Of a stretch of 64,000 nt of DNA, positions 38,115-48,395 are shown piece by piece. The notes under the pieces were generated by a model. It ran no database searches. It was not told the DNA's origin and saw only the letters and a list, made by a program, of their open reading frames with translations. The DNA lies in NCBI GenBank assembly GCA_023091665.1, contig JALJCQ010000009.1:3038001-3102000 (forward strand). Reading direction: 5' to 3'. Numbering within the stretch: position 1 is the stretch's first letter; each line of letters begins with the position of its first letter. A program made the position numbers and the translations under genes. This DNA comes from Pythium myriotylum. Lineage: Eukaryota; Oomycota; Peronosporomycetes; Pythiales; Pythiaceae.

Positions 38115-41100
38115 ATGGCGGCGATATCTCCTCCCGACTCGCCCATGATGCTCAGCCCCGGACACTTCCTCGACCGCGGATCCGATGCTCTCTACGAACA
38201 CGTTGCCGAAAAGGTCCAGACCGCCATCGGCAGATCGCTCCCACAGATGCAAGTGCGCATCAAGAACGTCTCGCTCTCCGCCAGGGTCCCTATCAGTGTT
38301 GAAGGAAACACGCAAGAGCTGCCCACGCTCGCCAACGACCTCAAGCACGCGCTCGTGGGAGTGATGCCAGGAAGATCCCAGCTCGGCACCAAAAACATTC
38401 TCCACAACATCAACGCCGTCTTCCAACCAGGAACCATGACACTCGTGCTCGGACAACCAGGATCAGGAAAATCCGCTCTACTCAAACTTCTCAGCGGACG
38501 ATTCCCCATGTCAGACAACGTCACGCTGGACGGCGAGATCACCTACAACGGCATCTCCAGGCAAGAACTACTCAAGCGATTGCCACAGTTCGTCACCTAC
38601 GTCGCCCAGCGTGACAACCACTTCCCCACTCTCACTGTCAAGGAAACACTCGCCTTTGCTCACGAGTGCTGCGGTGCCGAGCTCACCGAGTACGACGAGA
38701 AACACTTTGTCCACGGCACAGATGAAGAAAACAAAGCCGCACTTGAAGCCGCCAGAGCCATCTTCAGACACTACCCAGAGATCGTCACACAACAACTCGG
38801 ACTCGAACACTGCCAAAACACCATCGTCGGCAACGCCATGCTACGAGGTGTCTCCGGCGGCGAGCGAAAGCGAGTCACCACCGGCGAGATGGAGTTTGGC
38901 AACAAGTTCGTCAGTCTCCAAGACGAGATCTCCACCGGCCTAGACAGTGCTGCCACCTACGACATCGTCAAGACGCAGCGTGGACTCGCCAGAAAGCTGC
39001 GCAAGACGGTCGTCACGGCTCTGCTGCAGCCGTCTCCGGAGGTCTTCAATCTATTCGACTTCGTGCTCATCTTGAATGACGGCCACGTCATGTACCACGG
39101 TCCCATCAACAAGGTGGTCGAGTACTTCGAGTCGCTCGGTTTCGTCTGTCCGCCGAACCGCGATGTCGCTGACTTCTTGATGGATCTCGGTACGAACCAG
39201 CAAACGCAGTATGAGGCCGCTGACAAACTTGACCGTCGTCCACCTCGACACCCTGCTGACTTTGCTCGCCGTTTCCAGGAGTCAAGCATCTATGGAGCTA
39301 TGCTGGATGACGTTCTTGCGCCGTACGACCCCGAGCTGCTGCGCGACGTGGAAACACACTTCCAGCAGATCCCAGAGTTCTATCAGACCTTCTGGCAGAG
39401 CGTCAGCACACTCATCAAGCGCGAGATCACTCTACTCCTGCGCAATGACTCAATCATCAAGGGTCGCGCAGCCATGATGATCGTCGTCGGTCTCATCTTT
39501 GCGAGTCTTTTCTACCAGTTCAACCCGACCAAGGTCCAAGTGGTACTCGGTACGCTCTTCTCAGTAGTGGTATTCTTCGGATTCAGCCAAGCTGCTCAGG
39601 TACCGACCATGATGCACGCTCGCGAGATCTTCTACAAACAACGAGGAGCCAACTTCTATCGCACCTCGGCCTACGTGCTCTCCACCTCGCTCAGCCAGAT
39701 CCCACTCGCTCTCATCGAAACGATCTTCTTCGGCAGTCTGGTCTACCGGATGTGTGGATTCGTCAACAAAGTCGGCGCCTTCCTCATCTTTGAGCTCCTC
39801 CTCTTCTCCGTCAACCTCGCGTTCGTCGCATGGTTCTTCTTCCTATCCGCCATATCCCCAAACCTCCACGTCGGAGAGCCGCTCAGTATGGTCTCCGTCT
39901 TGTTCTTCGTCCTCTTCGCAGGCTTCATCATCACCAAGGAGAACATCCCCGACTACTTCATCTGGGCATACTGGTTCAACCCTGTCTCCTGGGGGATGCG
40001 AGCACTCGCCGTCAACCAATACCGCTCGGACGAATTCAACGTCTGTGTCAAGGGAGGAGTCGACTACTGTGCAAACTTCGGCAAGAACGCAGGTGAATAC
40101 CTTCTCTCCGTCTTCGAGATCCAGTCCGATAAGTCCTGGCTGTGGTACGGCATCGCATACATGATCGGATCCTACGTCGGATTCATGGTCATGACCACGC
40201 TTATCCTCGAGTACGTTCGATACGAGAGTCCTGAGCACGTCACGGTCAGTCCTGAAGACGCCGGGAAGTTCGAGCTCGTCAGCTCCAGCTCAGACGTCAC
40301 GGAGGACTACCAGCTGGCTCAGACCCCACGTGAAGTCACCGTCGATGTCGGCTCTACTTCTCGTGAGCGATATTTCACCCCAGTCACTCTTGCCTTCAAG
40401 GACCTCTGGTACTCCGTGCCCAACCCCACCGACCCCACACAGGGCCTCGACCTGCTCAAGGGAATCTCCGGATACGCTCGACCGGGCACGATGACTGCGC
40501 TCATGGGAAGCTCTGGTGCCGGCAAGACCACACTCATGGACGTCATCGCTGGGCGCAAGACCGGTGGTAAGATCCGAGGGCAGATTCTCTTGAACGGCTA
40601 CGAGGCCTCCGACCTCGCCATCCGTCGCAGCACCGGCTACTGTGAGCAGATGGATATCCACTCGGAGGCATCGACGATTCGCGAGGCACTGACGTTCAGC
40701 GCGTTCTTGCGCCAGAGTGCCGATATCCCAGCGTCGCAGAAGTATGACTCAGTGGAAGAGTGCCTTGATCTGTTGGACTTGCGCTCGATCGCCGACCAGA
40801 TCGTGCGTGGCAGCTCGGTTGAGCAGATGAAGCGACTCACCATCGGTGTGGAGCTCGCTGCTCAGCCGAGTGTACTCTTCCTCGATGAACCCACGAGCGG
40901 TCTTGACGCTCGCTCGGCCCGCGTGATCATGGCTGGTGTCCGCAAGGTCGCCAACACCGGCCGCACCATCGTCTGCACGATCCACCAGCCATCGTTCGAG
41001 GTCTTCTCGGTCTTCGACAGCCTCTTGCTACTCAAGCGTGGCGGTCAGACCGTGTTCTTCGGCGAGCTCGGACAAGACGCGACGAAACTCGTGCACTACT

Positions 41101-42209
41101 TCGAGTCGATCAACGGCGTCAAGCCGATGCCGAAGGGTTACAACCCTGCCACATGGATGTTGGAGGTGATTGGTGCAGGCGTTGGCAACACGGCCGGTCA
41201 GAACACCGACTTTGTCGAGATCTTCAACGCCAGCGAAGAGAAGGCGATTCTTGACCGCAACCTCGACCAAGACGGAGTCACTCGCCCCGCACCAGGTGTA
41301 GCCAAGTTGGAGTTCGGCAAGAAACGCGCCGCAACCGAGGCCACCCAAGCCAAGTTCTTGATCCAGCGATTCATCGACATGTACTGGCGCACGTCCGCCT
41401 ACAACCTCACTCGCTTCGCTGTCTTCGCGATGCTCGCTGTCATCTTCGGTCTCTCATTCCTCGACCTCAGCTACGACACATACCGAGGCATCAACGCCGG
41501 CATCGGCATGGTCTTCGTCACGACGGTCTTCATCGGCGCTGTGTCGTTTGAGAGCGTCCTCCCAATCGCCGCCGAGGAGCGTGCGGCCTACTACCGTGAG
41601 CGTGCTTCACAGACCTACAACGCGCTCTGGTACTTTGTCGGCTCGACGCTTGCGGAGATCCCGTACGTATTCAGTAGCTGCTTGATCTTTGTCAGCATCT
41701 TCTACTTCATGGTCGGCTTCACGGGTTTCTGGCGATTCGTGCTCTATTGGATCCACCTCTCCCTTCACGTGCTTCTCCAAACCTACGTCGGCCAGTTCTT
41801 CATCTACGCGCTGCCCAACATCGAGGTCGCCATGATCGCCGGTGTCATCATGAACTGCGTCTTCTTCATGTTCATGGGCTACAACCCACCGGCGCAGAGC
41901 ATCCCAACGGGTTACAAGTGGCTCTACCATCTTGTCCCACCCAAGTACTCGTTTGCGATCCTCAGTTCGTTGGTATTTGGCGAGTGCTCGGACGGCGGCA
42001 ACGGCGGCGAACTCGGCTGCAAGCCGCTTCGAGGGGATCTCCCTCTGGGCGTGAAGGCCGGAACGACCGTGAAGCAGTACGTCGAGACCGTGTTCAAGAT
42101 CGAGCGCGACGATCTGTGGACCAATTTTGCGGTGGTGATCGGGTACATCGTGGTCGTGCGCGTGTTGTCGTTGCTGGCGCTGCGCTACGTCAACCACCAG
42201 AAGAGATAG
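38115..42209 (+). CDS. PDR-9: full-size ABCG (PDR) transporter, group III, twin of PDR-11
   Basis: 1364 residues, one exon. NBD1 Walker A GQPGSGKSA is at 113-121, with VSGGERKR and Walker B read as SLQDEISTGLD (Gln before the catalytic DE, where other groups have Met, Phe or Leu). NBD2 Walker A GSSGAGKTT is at 798-806, then GSSVEQMKR, FLDEPTSGLD and TIHQPSFEVF. The linker has SSSDVTEDYQLAQTPR. The tail is NHQKR. It differs from PDR-11 by only about seven residues. One of these is W545R: the codon CGG at 39747-39749 puts an Arg in the TMD1 helix motif Y-W-M-C-G-F, where every other complete copy has Trp or Phe. This may weaken the pump or change its selectivity. Otherwise it is a predicted plasma-membrane exporter. 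Confidence 0.95.
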   Translation: MAAISPPDSPMMLSPGHFLDRGSDALYEHVAEKVQTAIGRSLPQMQVRIKNVSLSARVPISVEGNTQELPTLANDLKHALVGVMPGRSQLGTKNILHNINAVFQPGTMTLVLGQPGSGKSALLKLLSGRFPMSDNVTLDGEITYNGISRQELLKRLPQFVTYVAQRDNHFPTLTVKETLAFAHECCGAELTEYDEKHFVHGTDEENKAALEAARAIFRHYPEIVTQQLGLEHCQNTIVGNAMLRGVSGGERKRVTTGEMEFGNKFVSLQDEISTGLDSAATYDIVKTQRGLARKLRKTVVTALLQPSPEVFNLFDFVLILNDGHVMYHGPINKVVEYFESLGFVCPPNRDVADFLMDLGTNQQTQYEAADKLDRRPPRHPADFARRFQESSIYGAMLDDVLAPYDPELLRDVETHFQQIPEFYQTFWQSVSTLIKREITLLLRNDSIIKGRAAMMIVVGLIFASLFYQFNPTKVQVVLGTLFSVVVFFGFSQAAQVPTMMHAREIFYKQRGANFYRTSAYVLSTSLSQIPLALIETIFFGSLVYRMCGFVNKVGAFLIFELLLFSVNLAFVAWFFFLSAISPNLHVGEPLSMVSVLFFVLFAGFIITKENIPDYFIWAYWFNPVSWGMRALAVNQYRSDEFNVCVKGGVDYCANFGKNAGEYLLSVFEIQSDKSWLWYGIAYMIGSYVGFMVMTTLILEYVRYESPEHVTVSPEDAGKFELVSSSSDVTEDYQLAQTPREVTVDVGSTSRERYFTPVTLAFKDLWYSVPNPTDPTQGLDLLKGISGYARPGTMTALMGSSGAGKTTLMDVIAGRKTGGKIRGQILLNGYEASDLAIRRSTGYCEQMDIHSEASTIREALTFSAFLRQSADIPASQKYDSVEECLDLLDLRSIADQIVRGSSVEQMKRLTIGVELAAQPSVLFLDEPTSGLDARSARVIMAGVRKVANTGRTIVCTIHQPSFEVFSVFDSLLLLKRGGQTVFFGELGQDATKLVHYFESINGVKPMPKGYNPATWMLEVIGAGVGNTAGQNTDFVEIFNASEEKAILDRNLDQDGVTRPAPGVAKLEFGKKRAATEATQAKFLIQRFIDMYWRTSAYNLTRFAVFAMLAVIFGLSFLDLSYDTYRGINAGIGMVFVTTVFIGAVSFESVLPIAAEERAAYYRERASQTYNALWYFVGSTLAEIPYVFSSCLIFVSIFYFMVGFTGFWRFVLYWIHLSLHVLLQTYVGQFFIYALPNIEVAMIAGVIMNCVFFMFMGYNPPAQSIPTGYKWLYHLVPPKYSFAILSSLVFGECSDGGNGGELGCKPLRGDLPLGVKAGTTVKQYVETVFKIERDDLWTNFAVVIGYIVVVRVLSLLALRYVNHQKR

Positions 42210-43637
42210 GTCTCACACAAGTCCTCACGAGCTCCGTGCCATTGCTAGCTTTAGATTTTGTTTTCTCTACGAATCGATTGGTTTACTTTTCTCCTTCGCG
42301 CTCTTTGGCTGGCTCACTCAAACGCCGTGTCGTCAGGTTGTTCAGGCAGAGGAGGGCGAACCGTCACCGGATCTCCACCAAACTCGATCTTTCGATCACC
42401 CCGGCTCACTTGCCCTGGAGTGAATGTGGACAGGCTCCATCCACCAGCACTCTGAGACTGTCCGACAGGTTGACGCTCGCAGATCCGGGGATCATCGGCG
42501 TGGACTCCAGCGCCGACCGTGTCTTCGTCCTCCATTCGGAGCTCCTCACGAGCGAGCCCCCATCGCCGCCTCCCGGGATAATCATGACAAAACTAAACAT
42601 GGTGCGCGGTGTCGTGTCCGTGCCCACGAGCCGGACCCATCCACGACTGTCCCAGTCCATTGGGACAATTTAACGAGCGCCGCGCGAGACCACTTGGCTG
42701 AACTCCCGCCAACGTGTCCCACGTCAGTTTTCGCCAAGATTATGGACTGGACTCATGCCTCCATAATCAAAGGTGTCAAGATGAAAAAAAGTCAGCAGAT
42801 TTTGTTAATGTAGTAGACCCAACATTTCGTATCGATACATTGTTCGGTCTACTGAGAAAAGATGGGTCTGGCTGTCAAGTCGGTGCAGCACTGCACATAC
42901 CAGACGGTTGAGACGGGCAGAGACCGCCTTTTCCGTTTGGGAGATTCTGTGCTTTGCTATCTCGGATCCCTCGGATCCCTTCCAGCCAAAAAAAATGCTC
43001 AAAGGTAGAATTGTTTTGCGAGCGAGTACTGAATGGAGACTGGCGAATGTGTGTTGTGGGATGGAGATTTTCGCTGCCAGGCGAAAACGAGTCCGTTGAC
43101 GCCGTCTTGCCCCCACGACTCTAATCTCTCTAGGGGAGACAGAGCCCATGAGATGTCTCACGTGGCAGTGGGATCAAGGATGACAGTGAGGCGTCGCGAT
43201 GACGCGATGCTGACGGCCATGTGATGACCAGGGCTTCGTTTTTGCAGAGACTTTTGATGGGGTGGGGAACAAAGAGATCGGCAGCTTGTTGGAGCAATAG
43301 ACTCCACCCACACTGACTGTGGGGAGGACGAGACCCGAGGCCCCCACTGAAGCCACCACCAAATCTCAAGAAGAAGAAAAGAAAATGAATCTCTGCAAAC
43401 CTCTCGAACTTTGTAAAGTCGTGGGTGAGAGAGCGATTCGTCGGCTCAATTCGGGCAACAAATCGCCTGCGAAAAGTTTTGGTCTTTTGGATGGAACCCA
43501 TTGTCATGGCTCGTCTCTGCACCTGCAGTGTATCGCAGGGACGAGGAGGGAGAGACTTTCGCAGTCGCACGCCCGGAGCTTCTCTCTTCTCACTCCTGAA
43601 TTTCACATCTCCTTCCTGCTCAGGTCGTCCGATCGGC
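42210..43637. other. Spacer PDR-9/PDR-10, no gene recognised
   Basis: 1.4 kb. Short frames on both strands lack domains. A tandem TCGGATCCC pair lies at 42962-42979. The open frame of PDR-10 runs back to a GTG at 43425, but that part precedes the likely transcription start. Confidence 0.55.
43589..43606 (+). promoter_or_regulatory. Inr+FPR core promoter of PDR-10
   Basis: CTCACTCC holds an exact TCAYTYY; one base later GAATTTCAC is a near-exact FPR. It predicts a leader of about 46 nt and argues that in-frame ATGs at 43491 and 43506 are not used. Confidence 0.72.
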
Positions 43638-46600
43638 ATGGTGGCCCCCCACGAGTTGCCCGACACGCCGACACTTGAACTGAGCCCAGGTAATTTTCTG
43701 GCCCATGGACCCGATGCGCTGTACGAGCACGTCGCCGAGAAGGTCGAGACCGCCATCGGCATGGCGATGCCTCAGATGCAGGTCCGTTTGCAAAACGTGT
43801 CGCTCTCGGCACGCGCGCCTATCAGCTCGGACCGCAAGATGGACGAGCTCCCGACGCTCGTGAATGATATCAAGCACGCGGCCGTTGGTATGATGCCCGG
43901 CAAGTCCAAGGTCGGCACCAAGCACATCCTCCACAACATCAACGCTGTCTTTGAGCCGGGTACCATGACGCTCGTGCTCGGTCAGCCCGGCGCCGGCAAA
44001 TCGGCGCTGCTGAAATTGCTGAGTGGACGGTTCCCGATGTCCGGGAACATCACATTCAACGGCGAGATCACGTACAACGGCGTCGCACGAGACGCCGTGC
44101 TCAACAGACTACCGCAGTTTGTCACGTACGTCGCGCAGCGCGACACGCACTTTCCAACGCTGACAGTCAAAGAGACACTGGAGTTTGCCCACGAGTGCTG
44201 CGGTGCCGAGCTCACCGAGTACGACGAGAAACACTTTGTCCACGGCACAGATGAAGAAAACAAAGCCGCACTTGAAGCCGCCAGAGCCATCTTCAGACAC
44301 TACCCAGAGATCGTCACACAACAACTCGGACTCGAACACTGCCAAAACACCATCGTCGGCAACGCCATGCTACGAGGTGTCTCCGGCGGCGAGCGAAAGC
44401 GAGTCACCACCGGCGAGATGGAGTTTGGCAACAAGTTCGTCAGTCTCCAAGACGAGATCTCCACCGGCCTAGACAGTGCTGCCACCTACGACATCGTCAA
44501 GACGCAGCGTGGACTCGCCAGAAAGCTGCGCAAGACGGTCGTCACGGCTCTGCTGCAGCCGTCTCCGGAGGTCTTCAATCTATTCGACTTCGTGCTCATC
44601 TTGAATGACGGCCACGTCATGTACCACGGTCCCATCAACAAGGTGGTCGAGTACTTCGAGTCGCTCGGTTTCGTCTGTCCGCCGAACCGCGATGTCGCTG
44701 ACTTCTTGATGGACCTTGGTACCAATCAACAGACGCAGTACGAAGTGATCGATAGGGTCGTTCGTCCACCGCGCTATCCTTCCGAGTTTGCAAGTCGTTT
44801 TCGAGACTCGGAGATCCACGCTGAGATGCTAGAAGAAGTGTGTGCTCCGATCAACCCCGAAGCTGTTCTTGAGGCACGAGAATACTTTGATGACGTCCCG
44901 GAGTTTTACCAATCGTTTTGGGTGAGCTTGAAGACATTGATTCGCCGCGAGACCAAGCTCATTTGGCGCAATGAGCCCGTACTCAAGGGCCGCGCAGCGA
45001 TGGTGCTCGTCGTGAGTTTGGTCGGTTCGACTCTGTTCTACCGGATGAACACGAACAACGCCCAGGTCGTCGTTGGCACTCTTTACGCAGCCATCCTCTT
45101 TTTCGGCTTCAGCCAGGCGACGCAGATTCCGACGTTCATGGAAGCGCGCGAAGTGTTTTACAAGCAACGTGGCGCCAACTTCTACCGCACGTCGGCGTAC
45201 GTGATGGCATCGTCGTTCGGCCAAATTCCGCTCTCTCTTATTGAGACTCTCGTCTTCGGCAGCATCGTCTACTGGATGTGCGGCTTTGCCAACGACTTTG
45301 GCTCGTTCGTCACGTTCGAAGTGCTGCTTTTCTCGGCCAACCTGGCGTTCCTCGCGTGGTTCTTCTTCCTCTCGGCCGTGTCGCCCAACCTCCACATTGG
45401 TGAGCCACTGAGTATGGTCTCGGTCATGTTCTTCATCCTCTTCGCTGGCTTCACCATCACCAAGAACGACATCCCAAACTACTTTATCTGGGCCTACTGG
45501 TTCAATCCGATCTCGTGGTGCATGCGGGCCATGGCCATCAACCATTTCCGCTCGGAGGCGTTCGATGTATGTGTCAAGGGGAAGACAAACTACTGTGCCC
45601 GGTATGGCAAGCGAGCCGGTGAGTATTTGCTCTCGGTGTACGAGATCCAGTCTGGCAAGGAATGGCTCTGGTACGGTATCGCCTACATGATCGGGACCTA
45701 CGTCTTCTTCATGCTGCTATCGACGGTTATTCTCGAGTACTATCGTTACGAAGGCCCCGAGCACGTTACGGTCAGCTCTCAAGAAGCCAGTGGGCAAGAT
45801 GTAGTCGCCTCGCGATCGGATGCTACGGAAGAATATCAACTAGCCTGCACGCCACGAGAAGTTGCGGTCGACATGAGCTCAACCACGCGTCAGAGACCTT
45901 TCACGCCGGTCACCCTTGCATTCAAGGACCTATGGTACTCCGTGCCCAACCCTGCCGAACCCACACAGGGCCTCGACCTGCTCAAGGGAATCTCCGGATA
46001 CGCTCGACCGGGCACGATGACTGCGCTCATGGGAAGCTCTGGTGCCGGCAAGACCACACTCATGGATGTGATGGCCGGCCGTAAGACGGGTGGTAAGATA
46101 CGAGGGCAGATTCTCTTGAACGGCTACGAGGCCACCGACTTGGCAATCCGCCGTAGCACCGGTTACTGTGAGCAGATGGATATCCACTCGGAGGCATCGA
46201 CGATTCGTGAGGCACTGACGTTCAGCGCGTTTTTGCGCCAGAATGCCGACATCCCAGCGTCGCAGAAGTATGACTCAGTGGAAGAGTGCCTTGATCTGTT
46301 GGACTTGCGCTCGATCGCCGATCAGATTGTCCGCGGGAGCACGGTCGAGCAGATGAAACGACTGACGATTGGCGTGGAGCTCGCTGCGCGACCAAGCGTC
46401 TTGTTCCTGGATGAACCCACGAGTGGCCTGGATGCGCGGTCGGCCAAGATCATCATGGATGGTGTCCGCAAGATCGCTAACACTGGTCGTACGATCGTGT
46501 GTACGATCCACCAGCCATCGTGGGAAGTCTTCTCGGTCTTTGACAGTCTCCTTCTGCTCAAGCTCGGCGGTGAGACGGTATTCTTCGGTGAGCTGGGCGA

Positions 46601-47729
46601 GAACGCGTCCGCTTTAGTGCAGTACTTCGAGTCGATCGATGGCGTAGCTCCGTTGCCAAAGGGTTACAATCCGGCGACGTGGATGTTGGAGGTGATCGGT
46701 GCGGGCGTCGGTAACACAGCTGGTAAGGACACGGATTTCGTCGCCGTGTTCAATGCAAGCCAGAAGAAGGCTGCGCTCGATCGCGACCTGGACCAAGACG
46801 GTGTGATGCGACCGGCGCCGGGTGTGAGCCCACTCACGTTCCAGAAGAAGCGAGCCGCGACCAACATGACACAGGCGCGTTTCTTGCTGCAGCGCTTTAT
46901 GAACGCGTACTGGCGCACGTCCGCGTACAACCTGACGCGCTTCGCTGTCTTCGCCACGCTCGCGCTCGTCTTTGGCGTCTCGTTTGTTGGCGTCGAGTAC
47001 GACACGTACCGTGGCCTGAACGCCGGTGTAGGTCTGGTGTTCGCGACTACAGTATTTATTGGCGGCGTGTCGTTCGAGAGCGTGCTCCCCATCACAGCTG
47101 AGGACCGCGGCGCGTACTATCGCGAGCGAGCGTCGCAGACGTACAACTCGTTCTGGTACTTTGTCGGCACGACGCTCGCCGAGATCCCGTACGTCTTCGG
47201 CAGCTGCTTGGTGTTTTGTGCCATCTTCTACCCCATGGCCGGCTTCACGGGCCTCTGGCGTTTCGTGCTCTACTGGATCCACACCTCGCTCCACGTGCTG
47301 CTGCAGACGTACATCGGCCAGTTCTTCGCGTTCGCATTCTATGACATTGAGGTCGCGATGATCGCCGGTGTCATCATGAACTGTGTCTTCTTCATTTTCA
47401 TGGGCTACAACCCGGCGGCCAACGCCATCCCCAAGGGCTACAAGTGGCTTTACCACATCGTGCCTCCAAAGTACTCGTTCGGCATCCTCGCCTCGCTGGT
47501 GTTTGGCGAGTGCACCAAGGCTGGCACGGAGCTGGGCTGCAAGCCTCTTCGCGGCGAGCTGCCAGTCGGGGTCCGACGAGGTATCACGGTCCGCAAGTAC
47601 GTTGAGCGTGTCTACAAGATCGAGCGCGACGACCTGTGGACCAACTTTGCGGTCGTCATGGGCTACATCGTACTCGTGCGCGTGTTCACGCTGCTCGCGC
47701 TCCGCTATGTCAACCACCAGCGACGTTAG
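43638..47729 (+). CDS. PDR-10: full-size ABCG (PDR) transporter, group III, mosaic
   Basis: 1363 residues, one exon. Start 43638 gives MVAPHELPDTPTLELSPG, matching the N-terminal layout of PDR-9 (LSPGHFLDRGSDAL). NBD1 Walker A is GQPGAGKSA (115-123); VSGGERKR and SLQDEISTGLD follow. NBD2 Walker A GSSGAGKTT is at 799-807; the signature is GSTVEQMKR and the next segment reads ELAARPS where others have ELAAQPS. The tail is NHQRR. The linker has SRSDATEEYQLACTPR. A 524-bp tract (44190-44713) is identical base for base to PDR-9, while sequence on both sides is clearly diverged in codon choice. A second shared tract starts near 45960 in NBD2. A predicted plasma-membrane exporter; TMD1 and TMD2 are its own. 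Confidence 0.95.
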   Translation: MVAPHELPDTPTLELSPGNFLAHGPDALYEHVAEKVETAIGMAMPQMQVRLQNVSLSARAPISSDRKMDELPTLVNDIKHAAVGMMPGKSKVGTKHILHNINAVFEPGTMTLVLGQPGAGKSALLKLLSGRFPMSGNITFNGEITYNGVARDAVLNRLPQFVTYVAQRDTHFPTLTVKETLEFAHECCGAELTEYDEKHFVHGTDEENKAALEAARAIFRHYPEIVTQQLGLEHCQNTIVGNAMLRGVSGGERKRVTTGEMEFGNKFVSLQDEISTGLDSAATYDIVKTQRGLARKLRKTVVTALLQPSPEVFNLFDFVLILNDGHVMYHGPINKVVEYFESLGFVCPPNRDVADFLMDLGTNQQTQYEVIDRVVRPPRYPSEFASRFRDSEIHAEMLEEVCAPINPEAVLEAREYFDDVPEFYQSFWVSLKTLIRRETKLIWRNEPVLKGRAAMVLVVSLVGSTLFYRMNTNNAQVVVGTLYAAILFFGFSQATQIPTFMEAREVFYKQRGANFYRTSAYVMASSFGQIPLSLIETLVFGSIVYWMCGFANDFGSFVTFEVLLFSANLAFLAWFFFLSAVSPNLHIGEPLSMVSVMFFILFAGFTITKNDIPNYFIWAYWFNPISWCMRAMAINHFRSEAFDVCVKGKTNYCARYGKRAGEYLLSVYEIQSGKEWLWYGIAYMIGTYVFFMLLSTVILEYYRYEGPEHVTVSSQEASGQDVVASRSDATEEYQLACTPREVAVDMSSTTRQRPFTPVTLAFKDLWYSVPNPAEPTQGLDLLKGISGYARPGTMTALMGSSGAGKTTLMDVMAGRKTGGKIRGQILLNGYEATDLAIRRSTGYCEQMDIHSEASTIREALTFSAFLRQNADIPASQKYDSVEECLDLLDLRSIADQIVRGSTVEQMKRLTIGVELAARPSVLFLDEPTSGLDARSAKIIMDGVRKIANTGRTIVCTIHQPSWEVFSVFDSLLLLKLGGETVFFGELGENASALVQYFESIDGVAPLPKGYNPATWMLEVIGAGVGNTAGKDTDFVAVFNASQKKAALDRDLDQDGVMRPAPGVSPLTFQKKRAATNMTQARFLLQRFMNAYWRTSAYNLTRFAVFATLALVFGVSFVGVEYDTYRGLNAGVGLVFATTVFIGGVSFESVLPITAEDRGAYYRERASQTYNSFWYFVGTTLAEIPYVFGSCLVFCAIFYPMAGFTGLWRFVLYWIHTSLHVLLQTYIGQFFAFAFYDIEVAMIAGVIMNCVFFIFMGYNPAANAIPKGYKWLYHIVPPKYSFGILASLVFGECTKAGTELGCKPLRGELPVGVRRGITVRKYVERVYKIERDDLWTNFAVVMGYIVLVRVFTLLALRYVNHQRR

Positions 47730-48395
47730 AGAGACTGCTCTGGCGTCGACCCTGTAATATATCCTATTATTGTACTCTATCTAAACCCCGTCTCCAAAGA
47801 CCATTAGGACCACAGACGATTCGCACAAGCGACTTTAAGACAAGTCACCGGGAAAAAACCGCACGTTGCGACTTGGCAATATCTGCAAGCGTCAAGCAAG
47901 GAGTCACCTCAAATACCGAGGCAGGAACATAGGTCAGCAGCTGAGGTCAGACGCGACCTAATACCTAATACCTTTCTAAGTTGGGTGTACGAGTTTGATT
48001 CCACGGATCAAATCAACTTGGGGATGTTAAACCCTCCCATTTCTGAGAGGCAATAACATTGTGACTATCGGGTTTGTCTCAGTCCCACCTTTGAACCCAT
48101 CATTCGTGAGACAGCGTGAGAACACGCGGTGCTTGTGGTGGGGTTGCGCGCTGTTTACGGGCTGGCGGTCGGACATCTAACTTGAGTTAGTGGGCTCGCA
48201 AGAACTCAACGTCGGGATGATGCACCTGGCCCATAATCCTCGGTTTGACAACACCAACATGAAGGGCGCGACGTCTCAAAGTACCCAGGTGGCGAGATCG
48301 GAGCAACTTGGAAGTAAAATGCCCATAGAGCTCATTCCCCAATTCACCACTCACAGAGTGCATCCACCTTCCCAGCCACGGCCCAGCCAAGCGTC
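47730..48395. other. Spacer PDR-10/PDR-11
   Basis: 666 bp, no gene recognised. The sequence is unrelated to the spacer before PDR-9 except for the promoter element and about 18 nt right before the ATG. Confidence 0.6.
48330..48348 (+). promoter_or_regulatory. Inr+FPR core promoter of PDR-11
   Basis: GCTCATTCCCCAATTCACC: an exact Inr, one base, then the FPR. It is the best match in the window to the 16-nt oomycete core promoter. The leader would be about 63 nt without an ATG. Confidence 0.8.

Noticed and set aside
43425..43637. N-terminal extension of PDR-10
   Set aside because: Starts at GTG, has no match in other copies, and the promoter element at 43589 lies inside it.
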